Below, one piece after another: positions 1 through 9,099 of a DNA stretch of 64,000 nt. The number at the start of each line of letters is the position of its first letter. The stretch's first letter is position 1. A model generated the notes under the pieces. It had not been told where the DNA came from. It saw only the letters and a program-made list of their open reading frames with translations, and ran no database searches. Source of the DNA: Trichomonas vaginalis G3 (lineage: Eukaryota; Parabasalia; Trichomonadida; Trichomonadidae); contig NW_026529174.1 in NCBI RefSeq assembly GCF_026262505.1, forward strand, positions 62,001 through 126,000. Direction: 5' to 3'. The position numbers were made by a program, and so were the translations under genes.

Positions 1-95
1 TGGAGCTAACTTATCTTTGACTTCTGTCATGTACTTATTTACTGAGATGAATTTCGTCATCTTTTCTATCGGATAAAAAAATATTTTTTTAAAAT

Positions 96-1331
96 TTACT
101 CAGAAAAATTTTTCTTTGTATATACACCATTCTGAACATCTAAAAGACTTTTGACATTTGCCAAGAATGTACGTTTAGAAGCTGCCATATAACCATATTC
201 TTGACAATATTGTTTATACGAATCGTACAATGACCTTTCATCTAATGACACAAAGTTAGTCTCATCTATAAACAGTTCATATACACTCTTGTTTGCTTCT
301 AACAATGTTTGTCTCTCTTCGGTATGTGGAATTTGTCTTGGATTGAACTTTGAAATATCTAATGTCATAAAATATGAGAACAAGTGGTTGTAAAAGTCAG
401 ATGTCAAAGTTTCTGCTAAGTCGTCAAAATATTCTGTATCTTGCATATGAGAATCTGACGTTCTGACAACTACATATCTTCTGTCAGAACTTTCTAACTT
501 CATCGGAACAACATTGTTTGAAACCATAATGAAGTTTGCAACATTTTCACAAACTCTTTGGTCTTTATATTTTCTTTCAACAACTCCAACTTTGTCTGTT
601 ATAAGACTCTTCAAAGCATCTGAGTTCAAAACTTTTGTTGTATCTATACTTTGAAGTTCGTTACATACTATAAGTTTCATATTCTCTATTGAAGAGTTAA
701 ATTTACCGCAGATGTTTTCTAAGTTTGTCATATTCGGGTTCGAATAGCCCTCTAACAGTTTGCATAAGATATCTGTAAAGAATGTGTTCTTACCTGTTCC
801 TTGTTTTCCAATTATAATGAGAGCAGTTTCATTTTTAGCACTTGGATGTTGTAAGATGTTTGCAAACCAACATAAGATATACTCATAGACTCTTTCGTTT
901 CCATTGCATATAATTTCTTTGACATGGTCTAACCAAGCTTCTATAATATTTTCTTTCCATTCTACTTGTTCATATTTATATCCAGTGAAGATAGAATAGA
1001 AGTTTGGAGAAGGTGTATAAAACTTTATACCACGAACTGAAAAATCTTCAAGTTTTGACAATAAGATATCCCAAGCATCTAACATCTTCATGCCAACTTG
1101 TACGACTTTTATTTTCTTAAGTTTCTGTCTACATTCTTGTTCAGACACAATTGTCGCTCTTGGTTTGTTAAAGACAACATCCCATTCTTTCATAACATAA
1201 CATTCTGGGGCAGAGTCAACATAAATGACTAAACGTTTCAAATTCTCGACTGCTTTGTTATAGTCTCTAAATGGACACATATTTCTGAATGCTTGGAAGT
1301 CATAAAAATCTGAAACATCTATTCTGTACAT
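96..1331 (-). CDS. SF3 (D5-like) helicase of element C
   Basis: 411-residue superfamily 3 helicase, the replicative DNA helicase type found in many DNA viruses and virus-like elements. Residues near 170-178 read GKQGTGKN (Walker A), followed by a Walker B-like stretch (LIVCNEL), then VANFIMVSNN and DRRYVVVR, which are the SF3 sensor and arginine-finger region. The same order and wording occur in the C-terminal half of the 770-residue primase-helicase of element B (GLQGTGKN, VLNEL, FVTNN, DRRYVVLR). Unlike B, this protein has no primase domain in front; the penton-like gene starts 30 bases upstream. A T-rich stretch ending in ATTTTTATAAAA precedes the ATG at 1331. Confidence 0.88.
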   Translation of the reverse strand: MYRIDVSDFYDFQAFRNMCPFRDYNKAVENLKRLVIYVDSAPECYVMKEWDVVFNKPRATIVSEQECRQKLKKIKVVQVGMKMLDAWDILLSKLEDFSVRGIKFYTPSPNFYSIFTGYKYEQVEWKENIIEAWLDHVKEIICNGNERVYEYILCWFANILQHPSAKNETALIIIGKQGTGKNTFFTDILCKLLEGYSNPNMTNLENICGKFNSSIENMKLIVCNELQSIDTTKVLNSDALKSLITDKVGVVERKYKDQRVCENVANFIMVSNNVVPMKLESSDRRYVVVRTSDSHMQDTEYFDDLAETLTSDFYNHLFSYFMTLDISKFNPRQIPHTEERQTLLEANKSVYELFIDETNFVSLDERSLYDSYKQYCQEYGYMAASKRTFLANVKSLLDVQNGVYTKKNFSE

Positions 1332-1361
1332 TTTTATAAAAATAAAAAAAATATTATTTTT

Positions 1362-2159
1362 TTATTCTTGACTTTGTTGTTGCATTTGTTGCATTTGTTG
1401 TTCTTGAGCTATTTGTTGTTGAAGTTGTTCTTGTAGTACAATACTTTCACCAGTTGCATCTTCCAATTCGAAACTTTCTGCCGTCATTGACAAATACATA
1501 GGACATAAAAGTTTTACAGGAACAAAGTTTGCGTCAACTAATGTCAACGTTATACTTGCCAATGTGTTTGAGTTCACTAAGGTTGAAAATTCTGCATTCG
1601 AATGAACAATAGGCAAACCAGCAGAGAAAGTATTGTTTATACGCATAAGTATCTTTTGGTCATAATAGTTTCTGTCGACATTCGAATAACACTTTGAACC
1701 TAAGTTTGAAACAATATATAAGATTGGTGTGCTTAATGTCAATGGAATAGACATTCCTTGTATGACACCTTTTCCTGTTATAGGAAACTGTTGGTAGTAA
1801 AAACCAGAAATAAGTTTTGTATTATAGCTCATATCGTTTATAGTAAACTCAGTCGGACATCCAAACATAATGAAACCTGCTCTAGTTGCAGCACATGTTA
1901 CATCCGTCCTTAAAGTATTAAATAAGTCAACAAAACCTGTTGGTGGTATATCTGAGTAAGTATCTTCAAAGAAGTATTTTTTACCATTCACAACAACAAA
2001 GTCTTCTGGTGTCAAAAGAGCAAAACAGGCTTTAGTCGTCATCGTGTTTAAAGTTAGTTTACAATATCGTCCTTGAGGACTTTGTAAGTTTGTTGTTATA
2101 GAATTATATGACTCAGGGTTTTTAGTCGTAATAGTATAAACCACTATGTCTTCTGCCAT
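1362..2159 (-). CDS. Penton-like minor capsid protein candidate, element C
   Basis: 265 residues, rich in beta-strand-forming residues and with no membrane segment. The C-terminal part, ASITLTLVDANFVPV followed by LLCPMYLSMTAE, has the pattern of the last strands of Polinton/virophage penton (single jelly-roll minor capsid) proteins: hydrophobic strand, D-x-x-x-x-x-V turn, hydrophobic strand. The protein ends in a Gln-rich tail (QQQIAQEQQMQQMQQQ). It lies between the helicase and a small conserved gene and within 1 kb of the capsid gene, as expected for a virion module. A similar pattern closes the 236-residue protein of element A (36442-37152). This is a pattern and context call; a structure prediction would be decisive. 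Confidence 0.55.
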   Translation of the reverse strand: MAEDIVVYTITTKNPESYNSITTNLQSPQGRYCKLTLNTMTTKACFALLTPEDFVVVNGKKYFFEDTYSDIPPTGFVDLFNTLRTDVTCAATRAGFIMFGCPTEFTINDMSYNTKLISGFYYQQFPITGKGVIQGMSIPLTLSTPILYIVSNLGSKCYSNVDRNYYDQKILMRINNTFSAGLPIVHSNAEFSTLVNSNTLASITLTLVDANFVPVKLLCPMYLSMTAESFELEDATGESIVLQEQLQQQIAQEQQMQQMQQQSQE

Positions 2160-2163
2160 TTAC

Positions 2164-2745
2164 TTAGCAAGTAAATTTTAATGAAATGTTGTGGTCGTCA
2201 AATATTTTTATGACGTCTGGGAAACTATATTTTAAGTTCAACGTTTCACCTCCTTTCATAACGTATATCTTGTCAATGACATTATATGAAACACCACAGC
2301 AAGCAATGTCAGGTTCTATTTCTTTGATGTTTATATCGTCTGCCTCTGTCAAAAGTTTCAATAGTTCTTTCAAAATTTCATGAGGTGCGATGACATATGA
2401 GTTCACTTTTACAGGGTTGTGCTCAACCAAGTTTAACATTATACCCAAAGCTTGACAAATCTTCTCCTGAGTTTTAAGTTTGTCTTTAAGTTGTTGGTAG
2501 TCATTTCGAATATCTGCAACAGAACTTAAGTCTCTGCTAACTTCAGGGTATGTTGGTTGTTCTTTTACAGGAACTATTGTTATATCATCTTGGTCTTCGT
2601 ATGGTTTCCCCACTTCAACATCTCTTTCTTTGACATTGACAACAACACTTTGACTGTTTGTTTGAGTTGGTGAATTTAACTTCACATCTGCCACCGCCAT
2701 TAAACCTTTTGAAACACTCACGCTTCTATTTTTCGGAAATGACAT
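2164..2745 (-). CDS. Conserved element protein with D-x-x-C-C-G motif
   Basis: 193 residues from the ATG at 2745. An open frame continues upstream on this strand, but I chose this start because a divergent gene begins at 2764. The N-terminal half is Lys/Val/Pro-rich and probably disordered. The C-terminal half (IAPHEILKELLKLLTEADD... PDIACCGVSYNVIDKIYVMKGGETLNL) aligns by eye with the 113-residue protein of element A (ILPYESLIHIIAILCDVQD... DEVSCCGTVAKINPIKDISTIKITKNGTTTEL) and with its copy in B. The shared CCG motif and shared length say this is a family conserved across quite different elements. Function unknown; its place among capsid genes suggests a virion or assembly role (inference). 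Confidence 0.65.
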   Translation of the reverse strand: MSFPKNRSVSVSKGLMAVADVKLNSPTQTNSQSVVVNVKERDVEVGKPYEDQDDITIVPVKEQPTYPEVSRDLSSVADIRNDYQQLKDKLKTQEKICQALGIMLNLVEHNPVKVNSYVIAPHEILKELLKLLTEADDINIKEIEPDIACCGVSYNVIDKIYVMKGGETLNLKYSFPDVIKIFDDHNISLKFTC

Positions 2746-2763
2746 TTTACTTAGAATAAAAAG

Positions 2764-3183
2764 ATGGACGTATTCGAGTATCTCTTTGAATTGAAGCAGA
2801 ACAAAGTTTACACACACAAACAATACAAATACATTGACAGAATAGTTCTTTATACAAACAATGGTAAATGTTATAGAATAGCAGTCTTTGCTGAACCTAA
2901 ATATTTTCATAAAGCAAAGAAAGTTGGTATAACCGAGATGGTGAAAGTTCTTGACGTTGACAAAAATATAACAACAAAACTTACAGATATTTCTAAAGGA
3001 AAGTTTATAATACAATATTATGTCAAAACTGGCGTACTGTCAATATTTGACGGAGAGAAGTCAGTTCAAGAACAACTTACTGACCTGCTGCCAAAATCTG
3101 CTCGATGGAAGCTGTCGTTATGCCAATCTGAGGAGCCCCAGCAGGTTTCATCGAACGAATCTTCAAAAGAGCATCTTCCGTGA
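2764..3183 (+). CDS. Small unknown protein of element C
   Basis: 139 residues, the only plus-strand gene seen in element C. It starts 19 bases from the start of the divergent CCG-motif gene, so the two probably share a short promoter region. It is Lys/Tyr-rich in the first 100 residues (YTHKQYKYIDRIVLYTNNGKCYRI) and Ser/Gln/Glu-rich at the end. Its last 107 bases overlap the 3' end of the capsid gene tail to tail. I recognise no family. The first 100 residues look like a compact alpha/beta domain; the tail is probably shaped by the overlap. Confidence 0.5.
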   Translation: MDVFEYLFELKQNKVYTHKQYKYIDRIVLYTNNGKCYRIAVFAEPKYFHKAKKVGITEMVKVLDVDKNITTKLTDISKGKFIIQYYVKTGVLSIFDGEKSVQEQLTDLLPKSARWKLSLCQSEEPQQVSSNESSKEHLP

Positions 3184-4687
3184 AAAGTGCTATTGGTTTT
3201 GTAAACTTCTTTGCTTTCAATTCATCTGGACCGTCTCTGTCACCAGTATATTGTATTTGTACAGTACCAACAGTTGAAATACCACCCATAAAGTCTTCTG
3301 AGTCAGCAAATGGAATGCCAAGCCAAAAGTTTGAACGGTCTCCATTTGTATATTGAGTGTTTTGAGCTCCTGTATGGGTCCATACTTTCACATATGGCAT
3401 AATAGAACTTTGCATTTCAGGGTTAATGGTTGTTGTGAAGTTGTTGTTAAAGTTCATAGCATCTAATGTCAAGTTGTATGACCTCATATCCTCAACTGTA
3501 GAATATTCTTCTCTTGGATAATATTTGCCATCTATGTTTATATGGTATTTAATACCAGGGTTGTAGAAGCAAGAATAGTCATTTATAGTTCGTCTGAACA
3601 GTACAAACATAGTATCTGCATGTTTCATTGCAGTTGTTAAAGCAATATCTGTTCTTGCACCTGCGGTTCCTGGATTTTGGTTTCCAACTTCACCTGCAAA
3701 GTCTTTGACAGATATTTGGTGTATAGGGAACATAAGTGGAACTGCAATATATTTGGCAGCTAAAGCATTTGAAATATCTGGGTCCAACATATAGACTGCA
3801 AGTCTGCTTTCTATTCTCTTGCATTCAAATTTTTCGCATGTGAACTTAACTGGGTCCCAAGCATCTCCAGCAGCATTGAAATAATAGTTTACTTCAGTGT
3901 TGAGGTTTGAGAAACCAAAGTCTAAGTCAACTTTGTTTTTGCAAAAGTCGGCGAATGACATTTTATTTGTTCCCACTACTTCTGTAAGAGTGAATGGGTC
4001 TTGTGTTGGTGCAATGACTAAGTTATTTTTGCTTGGAGTAAGTTCGATAGAAATTTTTCCTGCCCAGTTTGGCAAGTATCTTAAAAACCTGAAGATGAGG
4101 AAAGATGACAAAGGAACTCTAAGTTTCAATTTTACTTTAGTTACTGCTGCTGCAGTTTGTCCAGAAAGGTTAACATAAACTCCTGGAACGTTAGGGTCAA
4201 GTCTTCTTATTTTCTCAATGGTTGCATACTGGTCTGTTTGTTCTCTAGCTTGTGGTTGTACTGAGTTTCTCAAAGCGAACCATTCATAGTTTGCCCATGT
4301 TACTGTTTGAACTAAGTCAGAGTTAGAATATATCTTATATCCCATGAAAACTTCTGGAGCATATTGGTATCCGACATAGAAAATTCCATTGCAACCTTTC
4401 TTGTCAGACAACTTGGCAGAAGGTTTTATTTCAATGTCTTGTTCCACGTATAAGAATGAGTTGTCAATAGAAATAATATGAAACCTGTCGCAAGCAATAT
4501 CTACTGTTGTTGAAGAACCTTCTCCAAACTCACCTACGTTTCCATAAGAAACAGCAGTTGTATATTCGTAAGTTCCAGGAACTATTTCTGACCTTCTAAT
4601 GGCATTGTCGCATTCGTTATACCATTCGGAAACATTTCCATTCATAGCATCCAAAACTGTTGGCGTTATATTCTGAGCGGCGTACAT
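3077..4687 (-). CDS. Major capsid protein (double jelly-roll) of element C
   Basis: 536 residues, about the usual size of a Polinton double jelly-roll capsid protein. Near residues 190-225 it reads VPLSSFLIFRFLRYLP...GKISIEL, the hydrophobic strand followed by the FxF..P turn typical of these proteins. The second half has PLMFPIHQISVKDF and NPGIKYHINIDGKYYP then STVEDM, which match in order FMIPAQHIDVRSL, NPMLRGLQVTIDSRNFP and TTVGDI of the capsid locus in element A. These matches across two otherwise different elements are the main evidence. Expected to form the pseudo-hexameric capsomer of an icosahedral shell. The frame looks whole. Confidence 0.78.
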   Translation of the reverse strand: MYAAQNITPTVLDAMNGNVSEWYNECDNAIRRSEIVPGTYEYTTAVSYGNVGEFGEGSSTTVDIACDRFHIISIDNSFLYVEQDIEIKPSAKLSDKKGCNGIFYVGYQYAPEVFMGYKIYSNSDLVQTVTWANYEWFALRNSVQPQAREQTDQYATIEKIRRLDPNVPGVYVNLSGQTAAAVTKVKLKLRVPLSSFLIFRFLRYLPNWAGKISIELTPSKNNLVIAPTQDPFTLTEVVGTNKMSFADFCKNKVDLDFGFSNLNTEVNYYFNAAGDAWDPVKFTCEKFECKRIESRLAVYMLDPDISNALAAKYIAVPLMFPIHQISVKDFAGEVGNQNPGTAGARTDIALTTAMKHADTMFVLFRRTINDYSCFYNPGIKYHINIDGKYYPREEYSTVEDMRSYNLTLDAMNFNNNFTTTINPEMQSSIMPYVKVWTHTGAQNTQYTNGDRSNFWLGIPFADSEDFMGGISTVGTVQIQYTGDRDGPDELKAKKFTKPIALFTEDALLKIRSMKPAGAPQIGITTASIEQILAAGQ

Positions 4688-4719
4688 TTCATATGAGTAA
4701 AAATATAGAATAGTTGGAT

Positions 4720-7700
4720 TTATATGTCATAATAGAACCCACGTGGACCAAGCTTTACTTTCTTCCTGACTGAGTTTTTAACTCTTCTTTTTCCTTCATT
4801 GCCCTCTGCTTGAAGTTGTTGCATCTTTGCCTCATGTTCACCTAGTATGTTGTAAATTTCCCATGTCCTTTTTGCCTTTGGGCTCTGGTCGCCCATCTCA
4901 GGTAACCTATATCCTAGAAAGATTTTGTCATAGTTTGTATTTGAGTCGTCGCTTATTGTTTGCATGACTCTGTCCTGAGTTTCTGGTTCAAGCTCTTCAA
5001 ACAGAGCCTGTCCATATGGAATAAGCTCGTTTCCAAATATATGTTTTTGTAGCCATTCTGGTTTTCTTTCCATGTTACCAACAATATCTTTTGTGAATGG
5101 GAAAGCTTTTACCCAATCTTTCAGTCTTGCGTCGTTTATTTCTGTAGTTGGTTTTATTTTGTCAAGGAACATGTTTTTCAATACTAACATTTCATTTGGT
5201 ACTGTCCATTTGAGTTTTCTTAAATATTCATCCCTTCTCGGTTCATTGTCTGCAAAGTAAGTTTTTATGACATTTTGTAAACTTTCGTTTGCAAGGTCAT
5301 GTACAATAGGTTCTCTTCCTTCGCTCTCCCTAACTTTCTTTCTAAACTCTTCACCAAATATACCATCTCTATGGTTCTGTGTAGTTCTTTGAGATAAATG
5401 TTCTAGAACGTCAGGTGTTATATTTCCATCAGCCATGTTCATTTCATACTGGTTCAAAATATCTGCATCTTTCATATCTTTCAATGGCATTAAAGCCGCG
5501 CTGAAAATACCAGCTACATCTGGTTCACCATTCACTTCCATTGCGTCTACAACTTCTTGGAATTGAGGTTGTAAGTTTATGAACCACCTATCTGGATTAG
5601 CTTTATGACCCCATCTCATTGTAGTTCCATCGTCTGCAGAAACAAAAGTAGGTTTGTTTCCATCTTGGCTAGGTTCTGAATGAACTTTAAACAATGTTTC
5701 ATTTCTATATGTTTTCTTGAAATTTAACCTTTTATTTTCACCGAGTTCATCCGAAGATTGAACGTTAAATGCTCGTAAGTAAAAAGGGTTGTTGTATTTG
5801 TGTACATTTTTTTTCAGTACTTCCATTCTATGCTGAATATTTTCATCTGATGTTGGAGTCTTTTGTATGTCGGCAAACATTTTTCGATATTCTTCTACTA
5901 TGTCAGCCGAATTTTTTTTAGACTCTTGGAAATATTCCATATTCTCCGCATACTCTTGTTGAGGGTCAAGATTTTTCGGCTGTTCCAAATCTTCATCTAG
6001 TTCTGTGAAGTTAGTTTCCAAAGGAGTGACTTGTTCGTTTCCTTCAGGCTCTTCTAGCTGTTGTTGCTGAACTATTTCTTCCATGTCTGGTTGTATCTGA
6101 ACTATTTCTTCCTGTGGAGTTTCTTGTACCTCATCTGCTGGCATTTCATATATTCCGAGACCGTTTTTAACAAGTTCCCTATTTAAGTCATCTGCATTCA
6201 TAAGCCTTTCTTCTTTCGTTCCGTCTCTATTTTTTACGCGTTTCATGAAGATAGTTGAATCATCATTTATCTCTGACATAAAATATCTCGGAGTAAATTC
6301 AGTCATGTCATTTGGACGATATGCTATTAAATCATATCCCTTAGCGAGCTTGTATTTTCCAGGTTTGAAATTATATCCGATTTTATGCTGAGCCATAAAG
6401 CTAAATAGGTTCGGGTCAGTATTTTCTTCCTTGAACTTTCTAATAGCTTCTTTATATCTGTCACTAAAGTCAATAGTATCTGGGTAACCATATTTTTCCT
6501 TTAGCATTTTTAAGAATTCTTGGTTTCCTTGTTCTCTACTTCTTTTATGTCCTTGCTCTGTTTGTGGTTGTGGTGCAGTGTTTTGAACTGTTGGTTGTGG
6601 TGCAGTGTTTTGAACTGTTGGTTGTGGTGCAGTGTTTTGAACTGTTGGTTGTTGTGCAGTGTTTTGAACTGTTGGTTGTTGTGTTGGTTTTGGTGCATGC
6701 CTGTGTCTGTGTCCATGTGACGATGTAAATGTTTTAGGTAGTCCTGGTGCAGGTGCTTCTCTTGGAGGGTTTGGTGGTATATAGGTTCCACTAGCTAGTA
6801 TATAAGTTCCACCAGCTGGTATATAAGTTCCACCAGCTGGCACATATGTTCCATCTGCAGCATAGTGTCCTACCTGACTTTTCGTTCTTAAGAAAGCATT
6901 TACTAGGTCTGTTTTGGTCTGTTGTAACTCTTTTTCTTGACTTTCCACAACAGTTGCTCTAACGGCGTCATAGGCACTTTGAACTGCCTGTCTCGTTGCT
7001 GCATCTGTTATTTTCGTCATATTTTGTGCTACTTCTTTTAACTCTTTGTCGAAACCTTCAGACTTCAGTTTCTTTCCAGATGAGAAGTCGTTCACTTGTT
7101 TCACCTTACTATGAAGAGCTTCGAAGGCGTTCTTAAAGTCAGCATTTGTTAAAGCTTCATTTGAACTGTCTTCATCCGCTTGTATTTTTGTCCTTATTGA
7201 CCCTATGAGTTGGGCTGCTTTAGCGTTGGCTTGGGCATCTAACCAGTCATTGTTAGCTTTTATATATTCTGCGCTTTTCATTGCCTTTTGCATGGCTGCG
7301 TCGTTATTTTTACTTTCTTGTGCTAAGTTTTCATACTGTACGGTTTGGTTCTGCAACTGTAAAAGTTTTTCTGCCTTTACATTTGCTTCAACTTCTTTTT
7401 TATACTCATCGCTATCCATATATGTCTTCAGGGCTTTTTGTTTTATCTCTTCATCTTTCAGTACTTTATATTGAGTAGTATGGTTTTTCAAATTTACAAC
7501 ATCTTGTTCCATTTTTGCTACTTCTGCTGCTTTTTCTGACACTTTTTTCGCATATTCCTCTGTACTTAGTTCTTTCAGTTGTTCTTCTTTCTTCTTTTTC
7601 TCTACGTTTAACTCATTGAGTTTCTTTGTGTGTCTGTCATATTCTAGTTTCTTTTCGTTTTCACTTATTTGCTTCTGTATGTCTATGTTTGACTTTTTGA

Positions 7701-7995
7701 CATCTGCTATTTGATTTTTGAGTGAACTCAAATTCATTTGACTTTGAGGGTTATAGGCTGTTCCGTCTGCAGCTCCACCATAGCCTGCCATTTTCGCTAA
7801 AAGTGCCGCTCTTAAACCTCCACTCTGTGCACCAACAACTCGGTTTAAAAGCATAGGGTTGCTTGACATTTGTTGCAACATAGTGGGGTCATTCAGCATT
7901 TGTTGTTGCAACTGTTGTTGTGGTGTCAGTCTTACTATTGGATGTTTCAATGCTCTCTTCCTCTTATGTATATTCTTACGTAGCTTACGTGGCAT
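4720..7995 (-). CDS. Large Gln/Pro-rich coiled-coil protein of element C
   Basis: 1091 residues. It begins with a basic patch (MPRKLRKNIHKRKRALKH), then a Gln/Met-rich stretch, a long Lys/Glu/Ala coiled coil (about residues 90-370), two tandem-repeat patches (GTYIPAG, 7 residues, and PTVQNTAPQ, 9 residues, about four copies), an acidic Gln/Glu-rich linker and a charged C-terminal half ending KLGPRGFYYDI. It lies directly upstream of the capsid gene, with only 32 bases between. The basic N-terminus could bind DNA, and the size and modular layout suit a virion core, tegument or scaffold protein, but no family is recognised. The frame is whole. It is the gene closest to the element's terminal repeats. 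Confidence 0.6.
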   Translation of the reverse strand: MPRKLRKNIHKRKRALKHPIVRLTPQQQLQQQMLNDPTMLQQMSSNPMLLNRVVGAQSGGLRAALLAKMAGYGGAADGTAYNPQSQMNLSSLKNQIADVKKSNIDIQKQISENEKKLEYDRHTKKLNELNVEKKKKEEQLKELSTEEYAKKVSEKAAEVAKMEQDVVNLKNHTTQYKVLKDEEIKQKALKTYMDSDEYKKEVEANVKAEKLLQLQNQTVQYENLAQESKNNDAAMQKAMKSAEYIKANNDWLDAQANAKAAQLIGSIRTKIQADEDSSNEALTNADFKNAFEALHSKVKQVNDFSSGKKLKSEGFDKELKEVAQNMTKITDAATRQAVQSAYDAVRATVVESQEKELQQTKTDLVNAFLRTKSQVGHYAADGTYVPAGGTYIPAGGTYILASGTYIPPNPPREAPAPGLPKTFTSSHGHRHRHAPKPTQQPTVQNTAQQPTVQNTAPQPTVQNTAPQPTVQNTAPQPQTEQGHKRSREQGNQEFLKMLKEKYGYPDTIDFSDRYKEAIRKFKEENTDPNLFSFMAQHKIGYNFKPGKYKLAKGYDLIAYRPNDMTEFTPRYFMSEINDDSTIFMKRVKNRDGTKEERLMNADDLNRELVKNGLGIYEMPADEVQETPQEEIVQIQPDMEEIVQQQQLEEPEGNEQVTPLETNFTELDEDLEQPKNLDPQQEYAENMEYFQESKKNSADIVEEYRKMFADIQKTPTSDENIQHRMEVLKKNVHKYNNPFYLRAFNVQSSDELGENKRLNFKKTYRNETLFKVHSEPSQDGNKPTFVSADDGTTMRWGHKANPDRWFINLQPQFQEVVDAMEVNGEPDVAGIFSAALMPLKDMKDADILNQYEMNMADGNITPDVLEHLSQRTTQNHRDGIFGEEFRKKVRESEGREPIVHDLANESLQNVIKTYFADNEPRRDEYLRKLKWTVPNEMLVLKNMFLDKIKPTTEINDARLKDWVKAFPFTKDIVGNMERKPEWLQKHIFGNELIPYGQALFEELEPETQDRVMQTISDDSNTNYDKIFLGYRLPEMGDQSPKAKRTWEIYNILGEHEAKMQQLQAEGNEGKRRVKNSVRKKVKLGPRGFYYDI
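6569..6850 (-). repeat. Two in-frame tandem repeats inside the 1091-residue gene
   Basis: At about 6569-6676 a 27-base unit encoding PTVQNTAPQ is present about four times with almost no differences. At about 6780-6850 a 21-base unit encoding GTYIPAG is present three to four times. Both unit lengths are multiples of three, so copy number can vary without changing the frame. Confidence 0.85.
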
Positions 7996-8084
7996 TTTAA
8001 GTGAAGTTAAAAAGCGGCTTTTGACAGATGTTTATATGACACTTCTTCGTAAAGACTTTGTTGAGATTTCTTCGTAAATGACCC

Positions 8085-8760
8085 AAAAATAATGTTTATG
8101 TTAGAATGTTAGATCTAACATGTTTTCTAACACGTTTTCTAACATCGTAGAAAACATACAAAACTCATGAAATTTACACCCAAAAATAATGTTTATGTTA
8201 GAATGTTAGATCTAACACCTTTTCTAACATGTTTTCTAACCTCTTGAATTTTCATGAACTTTCTTGTCAATGTTTTGTTGAGACTTTGTAAAGTTCTTCA
8301 TCGTAAAGACTTTGTAAAGTCTTTCTCATGAACTTTCTTGTCAATGTTTTGTTGAGACTTTGTAAAGTTCTTCATCGTAAAGACTTTGTAAAGAAAGTTC
8401 ATGACAAATTCAAGAGGGTAGAAAAGAGGTTAGAAAAGAGGTTATATCTAACCTTCTACCCTAAACATTATTTTTGTCTGATTTTACGATGAAATCATGA
8501 CAAAACATTTACGAAGAAGTCTTGACAAAACATATACGATGAAATTCATGAGTTTTCTACGATGTTAGAAAACATGTTAGAAAAGGTGTTAGATCTAACA
8601 TTCTAACATAAACATTATTTTTTGGTCATTTACGCTCATTACGAAGAAGTCATGACAAAACATTTACGATGAAATTCATGAGTTTTCTACGATGTTAGAA
8701 AACATGTTAGAAAAGGTGTTAGATCTAACATTCTAACATAAACATTATTTTTTGGTCATT
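8085..8760. repeat. Long imperfect palindrome near the end of element C
   Basis: A unit of about 60 bases, AATAATGTTTATGTTAGAAT followed by GTTAGATCTAAC and TTTTCTAACA steps, occurs twice in one orientation (from about 8087 and 8180) and three times inverted (about 8415-8475, 8564-8622, 8692-8750). The inner arms (CTTGAATTTTCATGAACTTTC against AGTTCATGACAAATTCAAGAG) are also inverted, so 8085-8625 can fold as one large hairpin centred near 8330. The last two inverted units lie in a direct duplication of about 128 bp. There is no gene here. The position just inside the terminus suggests a replication or packaging signal (inference). Confidence 0.8.
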
Positions 8761-8770
8761 TACGCTCATT

Positions 8771-8955
8771 ACGAAGAAGTCTTGACAAAACATTTACGAT
8801 GAAATCATGACAAAACATTTACGAAGAAGAAGTCTTGACAAAACATTTACGAAGAAGTCTTGACAAAACATTTACGAAGAAGTCTTGACAAAACATTTAC
8901 GAAGAAGAAGTCTTGACAAAACATTTACGAAGAAGAAGTCTTGACAAAACATGAA
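8771..8955. repeat. Tandem 25-28 bp repeats near the end of element C
   Basis: About seven copies of ACGAAGAAGTCTTGACAAAA plus CATTT, some with an extra GAA. They continue the ACGAAGAAGT...GACAAAACATTT phrase already present in the palindrome. No open frame of note. Iteron-like subterminal repeats. Confidence 0.85.
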
Positions 8956-9029
8956 AACATATATAATGTTTTCGACCAAGAAGACTAACAATTTTCCGAA
9001 TAAAAACTTCATTTATACTAAACATCTTC

Positions 9030-9062
9030 GGGGCTAGAGGGCACGAAGTGCCTGGAAGCCCC
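9030..9062. repeat. Perfect nested hairpin at the terminus of element C
   Basis: GGGGCT (9030-9035) pairs with AGCCCC (9057-9062), and inside it GGCAC (9040-9044) pairs with GTGCC (9048-9052) around a GAA loop; a 4+4 internal loop separates the two stems. It is much more GC-rich than its surroundings and lies at the outer end of the element, next to ACTACC and a 27-T run. Confidence 0.85.
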
Positions 9063-9066
9063 ACTA

Positions 9067-9068
<2 letters not shown>

Positions 9069-9099
<31 letters not shown>

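Larger units (their letters stand above)
1..9068 (-). mobile_element. Element C: Maverick/Polinton-like virus-like element, partial
   Basis: A block of minus-strand genes (SF3 helicase, penton-like, capsid-like, large coiled-coil protein) plus one small plus-strand gene runs from the window edge to a repeat-rich tail. It ends next to a 27-T tract at 9069-9095. Read inward from that end the sequence is AGGTAGTGGGGCTTCC, which resembles the AGTAGT... ends of elements A and B, so I place the right terminus near 9066-9069. The left end is outside the window. The genes visible here all look whole. No polymerase or integrase is visible in this part. The family call rests on homology of its capsid and helicase to those of A and B; whether it is a canonical Maverick or a Polinton-like virus lineage is open. 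Confidence 0.75.

Noticed and set aside
6510-6791. Frames across the tandem repeats of the 1091-residue gene
   Set aside because: Shadow frames produced by the 27-base repeat; the real frame continues on both sides.
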